Source of the DNA: Wenzhouxiangella sp. XN79A
GTDB taxonomy: Bacteria; Pseudomonadota; Gammaproteobacteria; Xanthomonadales; Wenzhouxiangellaceae
Assembly: GCF_012272825.1 (NCBI RefSeq)
Contig: NZ_JAAWWS010000140.1
Coordinates: forward strand, 1-64,000
Length of the DNA: 64,000 nucleotides
Direction: 5' to 3'
Under the pieces are notes generated by a model that saw only the letters and a list, made by a program, of their open reading frames with translations, did no database searches and was not told the origin of the DNA. This document shows, one piece after another, positions 59,264 through 64,000 of this stretch (positions are counted from its first letter, which is position 1; every line of letters begins with the position of its first letter). Made by a program: the position numbers and the translations under genes.

Positions 59264-61889
59264 GTTTCACGCCCGCCTGACGCCCGCGCGACGGCGGCTG
59301 CTCGATCGGCTGCTCGACGAACTGCTCGATCGGCCCGAGCCGGAGCGCCACGAACGACTGGCGCAGTTGGCCGAACGCTACCCGCGCCTGCATCGCCATC
59401 TCGCTCGGCTGGTCGAGGCCGCCGCGCCCGACGGCGAGGGGTTCACCGCCGTGTTCGAACGCTTCGGCGCCGCGGCACTGTCGACCCTGGACGATCCCGA
59501 CCCCTCCCTTCCGCCGGGCACCCGGGTCGGCGACTGGGCCCTGATCGAGCCGGTCGGCCGCGGCGGCATGGGCCAGGTCTATCGCGCCGAGCGCGCCGAC
59601 GGGGCGTTCGAAATGCAGGCGGCGATCAAGTTCATCCGCCCACGCGCCGGCGGCCGACTGGCCGAACGACTGGCCGTCGAGCGGCAGCTGCTGGCCCGGC
59701 TCGACCACCCCAACATCGCCCGGCTGATCGACGGCGGCACGCTGGACGACGGGCGCGGCTACCTGGTCATGGAGTGGATCGCCGGCGTCGACCTCAGCGA
59801 CGCGCGCGAGCGGCTTTCGGCGCGTCCACGGAGGCTGATCGAGCGCTTCATCGAACTGGCCGGGGCGGTCGCCCACGCCCACCAGCGCCGGGTCGTCCAC
59901 GGCGACATCAAGCCGGCGAACGTGCGCCTGTCGCCCGACGGGCGGGTCCGCCTGCTGGATTTCGGCGTGGCTCGGCTGATCACGGAAGACGACAGCGCCG
60001 ACGGCCTTTCGGCGCTGACGCCGGCCTTTTCGGCACCCGAGCAGCTGGCCGGCGAGCCGGCCTCGACCCAGTCCGACCTCTACGCCCTCGGTGCGCTGCT
60101 GCACTGGCTGCTGACCGGCGAACCCGGCGCGGCCGACGCGCGGATCGACCCGCGCGGTCTCGACGGCCCGCGGCCGGCCGCGCTGGCCGCCATTCTCGAG
60201 CGCACCCTGCAGGCCGATCCGGGCCTGCGCTACCAGTCGGTACCGGAACTGATCCAGGACCTGCGGGCCCTGCTCGAACTGCGTCCGGTCCAGGCCCGGG
60301 ACAGCAGTGCACTGGCCCGGCTCGGCCTGTGGTCGCGTCGCCACCGCCTGGCCGCCGGCATGGCCGGGCTGGCTCTGGCCTCGGCACTGGTCGCCGCGGT
60401 CGGACTGGCGTGGCAGGCCGATCGGATCCGCGATGAACGCGATGCCGCCCGCTTCGAAGCCCAGCGACTGGCGCTGCTGCGCGAACAGATGGTGCTGCTG
60501 TTCCGCGAAGCCGGCCGCTCGACCGACGAGGAGGTCCGCGATACCCGCAGCCTGCTCGCCGAAGCCGCCGAACTGGCCGCGCGACTGTACGCCGACGACC
60601 CCGGCACCCGCGCGGCGGTCCAGGCCTTTCTCGGCGAGATCTATATCGCCATGGACGATTTCGAGGCGGCCGAACCGCTGCTGGAAGCCGCGCGATCGGA
60701 GCAGGCACTCGACGAGGACCGCCTGGCCGCGTTCGTCGAAGCCGACCTGGCCCAGATCCGGCTGCGCCAGGGCGCGTCGGACGAAGCACTGGCGCTGGCC
60801 GACCAGGCGCTGGCGCGCCTTCGCGAACGGACCGGGCCCAGCAATCTCGAGTACATCGCCGACGTGACCCAGATCCGCGGCCAGGCACTGCGCGGCCTGG
60901 GGCGCTGGGACGAGGCCATCGCCACGCTGCGCGAGGCGCACGACCAGGCCCGACGCCTGCCGGGCCCGTCCCGGATTCGCGCGACCACCGCCAACAACCT
61001 GGCCACCACGCTGGTCTATGCCGGGCGCGGTGCCGACGCCCTGCCGTACCTGGAGCGCGCGCTGGACAACTGGCGCGGCCTCGATCGGGCCGATGCTGCG
61101 GCGGCGCTGACCGTGATGGGCAACCTGGCCAGCCTGCGTCACCAGCGCGGCGACCTGGCCGACGCCGAGGCCCTGTATCGCGAGACCATCCGACGACGCG
61201 TGGCCCGCTACGGCGACTCCGGTGCGCTCGGCGCGATGCACCTGAATCTCGGCAGCCTGCTGGCAACGACGAACCGGATCGCCGAGGCACGCGACCATCT
61301 CGACGAGGGCGTGGCGCTGATCCAGCGATTCGAAGGCATCGACAGCGTCAGCTACACCCGGGCACTGCTGGCCCGGGCCCGGGTCGAACGGGCCGCTGGT
61401 CGCTACGGGGTCGCGCTCGGCGAAATCGACCAGGTGGTGCAACGGTTTTCCGAGCAGGTCGGCGACGACCACCTGTTCACCGCGATCGCCCGGATGGATG
61501 CCGCCCTGACCGCGGCCGAGGCCGATCTGCCGGACGGAATGGAGCAACTGAGCGAAGCGATCGAGATCCTGGACGGGCTGGCACCGGCCTCGGATCGCTT
61601 CCGCGCCGAAGCGCGCTGCCGCGAGGCGGTATTCCGGATCGAACGCGCCCTGGACGGGGCCGGAACCGCGGCCGAACGCTGCATGAGGCTGTACACCGAA
61701 TCGCTGGAGGTCAGCCCATGGCGACAGGCCGAAGCCCGACTGCTGGACTGGGCGGCACGCACGCCGCGACCCGCACCGACACCGGCGACACGCGCGGATC
61801 TCGAGCGGGTGGCCAACGCCCTTGGCCCGGACAACCCCAGGACACGACGATTGGCGGAGTGGCTGGCGACGTCGGCCGACGGGGACTGA
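59253..61889 (+). CDS. Membrane Ser/Thr protein kinase with TPR sensor domain (second of two)
   Basis: 878 residues with the same plan as its upstream neighbour: helical N-terminus, P-loop GRGGMGQVY (102-110), Lys126 in AAIKFI, HGDIKPAN (216-223), DFG (236-238), membrane helix (LAAGMAGLALASALVAAVGLAW near residue 365) and TPR-rich C-terminus. Kinase domains are closely alike but the TPR halves have diverged, which suggests tandem duplication with separate signals. The start overlaps the first kinase's stop by 11 bp, so both are made from one message. In related bacteria such kinases often sit beside ECF sigma factor genes; none is here. Confidence 0.88.
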   Translation: MTVEFHARLTPARRRLLDRLLDELLDRPEPERHERLAQLAERYPRLHRHLARLVEAAAPDGEGFTAVFERFGAAALSTLDDPDPSLPPGTRVGDWALIEPVGRGGMGQVYRAERADGAFEMQAAIKFIRPRAGGRLAERLAVERQLLARLDHPNIARLIDGGTLDDGRGYLVMEWIAGVDLSDARERLSARPRRLIERFIELAGAVAHAHQRRVVHGDIKPANVRLSPDGRVRLLDFGVARLITEDDSADGLSALTPAFSAPEQLAGEPASTQSDLYALGALLHWLLTGEPGAADARIDPRGLDGPRPAALAAILERTLQADPGLRYQSVPELIQDLRALLELRPVQARDSSALARLGLWSRRHRLAAGMAGLALASALVAAVGLAWQADRIRDERDAARFEAQRLALLREQMVLLFREAGRSTDEEVRDTRSLLAEAAELAARLYADDPGTRAAVQAFLGEIYIAMDDFEAAEPLLEAARSEQALDEDRLAAFVEADLAQIRLRQGASDEALALADQALARLRERTGPSNLEYIADVTQIRGQALRGLGRWDEAIATLREAHDQARRLPGPSRIRATTANNLATTLVYAGRGADALPYLERALDNWRGLDRADAAAALTVMGNLASLRHQRGDLADAEALYRETIRRRVARYGDSGALGAMHLNLGSLLATTNRIAEARDHLDEGVALIQRFEGIDSVSYTRALLARARVERAAGRYGVALGEIDQVVQRFSEQVGDDHLFTAIARMDAALTAAEADLPDGMEQLSEAIEILDGLAPASDRFRAEARCREAVFRIERALDGAGTAAERCMRLYTESLEVSPWRQAEARLLDWAARTPRPAPTPATRADLERVANALGPDNPRTRRLAEWLATSADGD

Positions 61890-61954
61890 CGCCGGACCCG
61901 GCCGCGGCGGAACGCGCGCGGCCCGGACGGCCGATCAGGACGGGGACGCCGTGA

Positions 61955-62215
61955 TCAGAGGCCGCGGATGTGCGCGTTCAGGCGGGACTTGTGACGCGAC
62001 GCCTTGTTGGCGTGCATGATGCCCTTGGACACCGAACGATCGATCGCCGGCACGGCCTGCTTGTAGGCCGCTTCGGCGGCGGTCCTGTCGCCGGCCTTGA
62101 CCGCGTTGACGACCTTCTTGATCATGGTGCGGACGTAGGAACGCTGGGCGGCGTTCGCCTGACGATTCCGCTCGGACTGACGGGCGCGCTTGCGCGCTGA
62201 TGCACTATTGGCCAC
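61955..62215 (-). CDS. rpsT: Small ribosomal subunit protein bS20
   Basis: 86 residues starting at GTG 62215, seven bases after GAGGAG. (M)ANSASARKRARQSERNRQANAAQRSYVRT and GIMHANKASRHKSRLNAHIR are diagnostic for bS20, which binds 16S rRNA early in 30S assembly. A near-consensus promoter lies upstream. The gene is divergent from murJ, the common gammaproteobacterial arrangement. Confidence 0.97.
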   Translation of the reverse strand: MANSASARKRARQSERNRQANAAQRSYVRTMIKKVVNAVKAGDRTAAEAAYKQAVPAIDRSVSKGIMHANKASRHKSRLNAHIRGL

Positions 62216-62259
62216 GAATGACTCCTCGAAACCGGGTAATGAGAAAAATCAAGCCGTGC

Positions 62260-62288
62260 AGTATGGCCACTGAGTGCCCTTCTGTCAA
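62260..62288 (-). promoter_or_regulatory. Sigma-70 promoter of rpsT
   Basis: On the minus strand a perfect TTGACA (62283-62288) and CATACT (62260-62265) are separated by 17 bp, giving a leader of about 38 nt before the GTG start. Confidence 0.7.
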
Positions 62289-62312
62289 TGGCAGCCGCCC
62301 GGTGACTGCGCC

Positions 62313-63905
62313 ATGAGCCTGGCCCGTTCGGTCGCCTCGTTTTCGGGCATGACGCTGATCTCGCGGGTGCTGGGGCTGGTCCGCGACGTGGTCCTGGCCC
62401 GGATGTTCGGCGCCTCGGCCGCGACCGACGCGTTCTTCGTCGCCTTCAAGATTCCGAATTTCCTGCGCCGGCTGTTCGCCGAGGGCTCGTTCTCGCTGGC
62501 CTTCGTGCCGGTGCTGGCGGAGTATCGCGAGCGCAACGACCATGCGGCGCTGCGCTCCCTGATCGATGCCGCGGCCGGCAGCCTGATGGCCGTGCTGCTG
62601 GCGCTCACCGCCGCCGGTGTGCTGGCCGCTCCGGCGGTGATCCGGGTGTTCTCGCCGGGCTTCGCCGACGACCCGGCCCAGCTGGCGCTGGCCAGCGACC
62701 TGCTCCGGATCACCTTTCCCTACCTGCCGCTGATCGCGCTGACCGCGCTGGCCGGGGGAATCCTGAACACGCTGGGCCGCTTCGCGCTGCCGGCCGTCAC
62801 GCCGGCGTTGCTGAACATCTGCCTGATCGTTTCGGCCGTCTGGCTCAGCCCGCGCTTCGCCGAACCGGTCACCGCGCTGGCCTGGGGCGTGCTGGCCGCC
62901 GGCGTACTGCAGCTGGCCGTACAGCTTCCGGCGCTGGCCCGCCACGGCGTACTGCCGCGCCCGTGGCCGGATTTCAGGCACCCCGGCGTCAAGCGCATCC
63001 TGCGCCTGATGGTGCCGACCCTGTTCGGCTCCTCGGTCGCGCAGATCAACCTGCTGCTCGACGTGCTGATCGCCTCGCTGCTGATCGAGGCCAGCATTTC
63101 CTGGCTGTACTACGGCGACCGGCTGATGGAGTTTCCGCTCGGCCTGTTCGGCGTCGCGCTGTCGGTGGTCATCCTGCCGACGCTGTCGTCGCAGCACGCG
63201 CGGGCGACGAGCGACGCGTTCGTGGCCACACTGACCTGGGCGGTCCGGCTCGGCGTGCTGATCGCGCTCCCGGCCGCGGTCGGCCTGGCCGTGCTTGCCG
63301 AACCGATCACGACCACGCTGTTCCAGTACGGGGAGTTCGCCGCCGAGGACGTCCGGATGACGGCCCTGGCGCTGCTGGCCTACTGCCTCGGCCTGCCGGC
63401 CTTCATCGGCGTGAAGATCCTGGCGCCGGGCTTCTATTCTCGCCAGGACACCCGCACGCCGGTCCGCATCGCGGTACTGGCCCTGGTCGCCAACATGGGG
63501 CTGAACGTGCTGTTCGTGCTGGCGATCGTGGCCTGGCTGGCCGGCGGGGATTTCGGCGAAGGGTTGTTCGCGACGCTGGCGGCCCACCCCGGTGCCCACG
63601 TCGGCCTGGCGCTGGCCTCCAGCGCCTCGGCCTGGCTCAACGCCGGCCTGCTGTGGCGGCATCTCGGCCGCGACAAGCTCGCGCCGACGCCCGGGTTCCG
63701 ACCGCTCGTCGCCGCCGCGTTGGGCTGCATCGGCATGGCGGCCGCGCTGATCACAGTCGTCCCCGAGACCGCGTGGTGGATCGCTGCCGGACTGCCCGTC
63801 CGGATCGGTGCGCTGGTCGCGGCCGTGGCCGGTGGCGCACTTGTCTACGGGCTGGTCCTGCTGGCCGCCGGCCTGCGGCCGCGCCAGCTGCTGCGCCCGG
63901 TCTGA
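62313..63905 (+). CDS. murJ: Lipid II flippase MurJ
   Basis: 530 residues with about 14 membrane helices. MSLARSVASFSGMTLISRVLGLVRDVVLARMFGASAATDAFFVAFKIPNFLRRLFAEG is the family N-terminus, shown here in part for positions 1-57, with the functional arginine in SRVLGLVRD and the FKIPNFLRR segment. It moves lipid II across the inner membrane for peptidoglycan synthesis and completes the cell-wall theme with amgK/murU. An alternative earlier start is unlikely because the family starts at MSL. Confidence 0.95.
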   Translation: MSLARSVASFSGMTLISRVLGLVRDVVLARMFGASAATDAFFVAFKIPNFLRRLFAEGSFSLAFVPVLAEYRERNDHAALRSLIDAAAGSLMAVLLALTAAGVLAAPAVIRVFSPGFADDPAQLALASDLLRITFPYLPLIALTALAGGILNTLGRFALPAVTPALLNICLIVSAVWLSPRFAEPVTALAWGVLAAGVLQLAVQLPALARHGVLPRPWPDFRHPGVKRILRLMVPTLFGSSVAQINLLLDVLIASLLIEASISWLYYGDRLMEFPLGLFGVALSVVILPTLSSQHARATSDAFVATLTWAVRLGVLIALPAAVGLAVLAEPITTTLFQYGEFAAEDVRMTALALLAYCLGLPAFIGVKILAPGFYSRQDTRTPVRIAVLALVANMGLNVLFVLAIVAWLAGGDFGEGLFATLAAHPGAHVGLALASSASAWLNAGLLWRHLGRDKLAPTPGFRPLVAAALGCIGMAAALITVVPETAWWIAAGLPVRIGALVAAVAGGALVYGLVLLAAGLRPRQLLRPV

Positions 63906-63949
63906 CCCGGCGCGACCACCGCGCCACGCCGCCCGGCTACACTCGCGCG

Positions 63950-64000
63950 ATGCACCTGCTTCGACGCCTCCCGCTGCGCGACGACGATGCCCGGCCGACC
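63950..64000 (+). CDS. Start of a gene cut by the window end, possibly ribF
   Basis: ATG 63950 opens MHLLRRLPLRDDDARPT and runs to the window edge. The position right after murJ is where ribF (riboflavin kinase/FAD synthetase) is found in most gammaproteobacteria, and RibF starts with a similar basic MxLIRGL segment. Seventeen residues are too few to be sure. Confidence 0.45.
   Translation, partial: MHLLRRLPLRDDDARPT

Noticed and set aside
58827-61547. Very long minus-strand frames opposite the two kinase genes (also 56366-58738)
   Set aside because: Shadow frames caused by third-position GC bias; the plus strand has intact kinase and TPR motifs.

Overview
This is 64 kb of high-GC, gene-dense chromosome from a gammaproteobacterium. 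Several features point to this group: a perfect LexA box of the CTGT-N8-ACAG type in front of imuAB, a Fur-box iron receptor, the MurNAc-recycling pair amgK/murU, the gene runs rplU-rpmA-obgE and rpsT/murJ, and split tsaE-nnr-queG synteny. A secreted cytochrome ends in IFRDGMEN, like a C-terminal tail I associate with Lysobacterales and Wenzhouxiangella-type bacteria. That placement is an inference and was not tested by phylogeny.

Layout. 1-2.4 kb: a BCCT-type transporter gene between two arrays of REP-like imperfect palindromes in opposite orientations. 2.4-9.2 kb: a very large secreted dihaem cytochrome c peroxidase-like protein and a Fur-regulated TonB-dependent receptor. 9.2-12.8 kb: an AT-richer island remnant that abuts the 3' end of tRNA-Ser(GCT), with a truncated Rhs toxin tip, a membrane immunity candidate and two tracts of short degenerate repeats. 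13-16.2 kb: 4.5S RNA, a ComEA-like HhH protein and the LexA-controlled imuA-imuB pair. 16.2-23 kb: a 282-bp inverted-repeat element, a secreted hypothetical protein, an MtfA-like peptidase, DNA ligase D split into three overlapping genes (phosphoesterase, ligase, polymerase), a membrane peroxiredoxin, a frameshifted glyoxalase, a DksA-like protein and a GNAT enzyme.

23.7-32.6 kb, all on the minus strand: an Rrf2 regulator, sufB, sufC, sufD, sufS, then fumC, a thioesterase, a membrane-anchored ribonuclease of the barnase/RNase Sa type and its barstar. Three copies of one terminal-inverted-repeat element interrupt this run. One copy carries a GxxExxY nuclease-like gene whose first and last codons lie inside the repeats. 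32.7-42.4 kb: amgK and murU flank a serine protease/FHA pair; then a 169-bp MITE, a lipid kinase, tesB, tsaE, nnr and queG. 42.5-53 kb: Slp lipoprotein, FKBP isomerase, hslR, a TonB-receptor-like protein, a diguanylate cyclase, a thioesterase, uvrA, a membrane protein and an endonuclease/phosphatase family enzyme. 53-64 kb: rplU-rpmA-obgE, a DUF4139 protein, two tandem Ser/Thr kinases with TPR tails, rpsT, murJ and the start of a likely ribF.

The clearest functional groupings are Fe-S assembly (suf), DNA repair (imuAB, split LigD, uvrA), peptidoglycan recycling and export (amgK, murU, murJ) and two toxin/antitoxin-like pairs (Rhs/membrane protein; RNase/barstar). The least explained features are the repeat-bounded GxxExxY element in the suf operon, the three-gene LigD operon without a visible ku, and the inverted REP arrays around one transporter gene.
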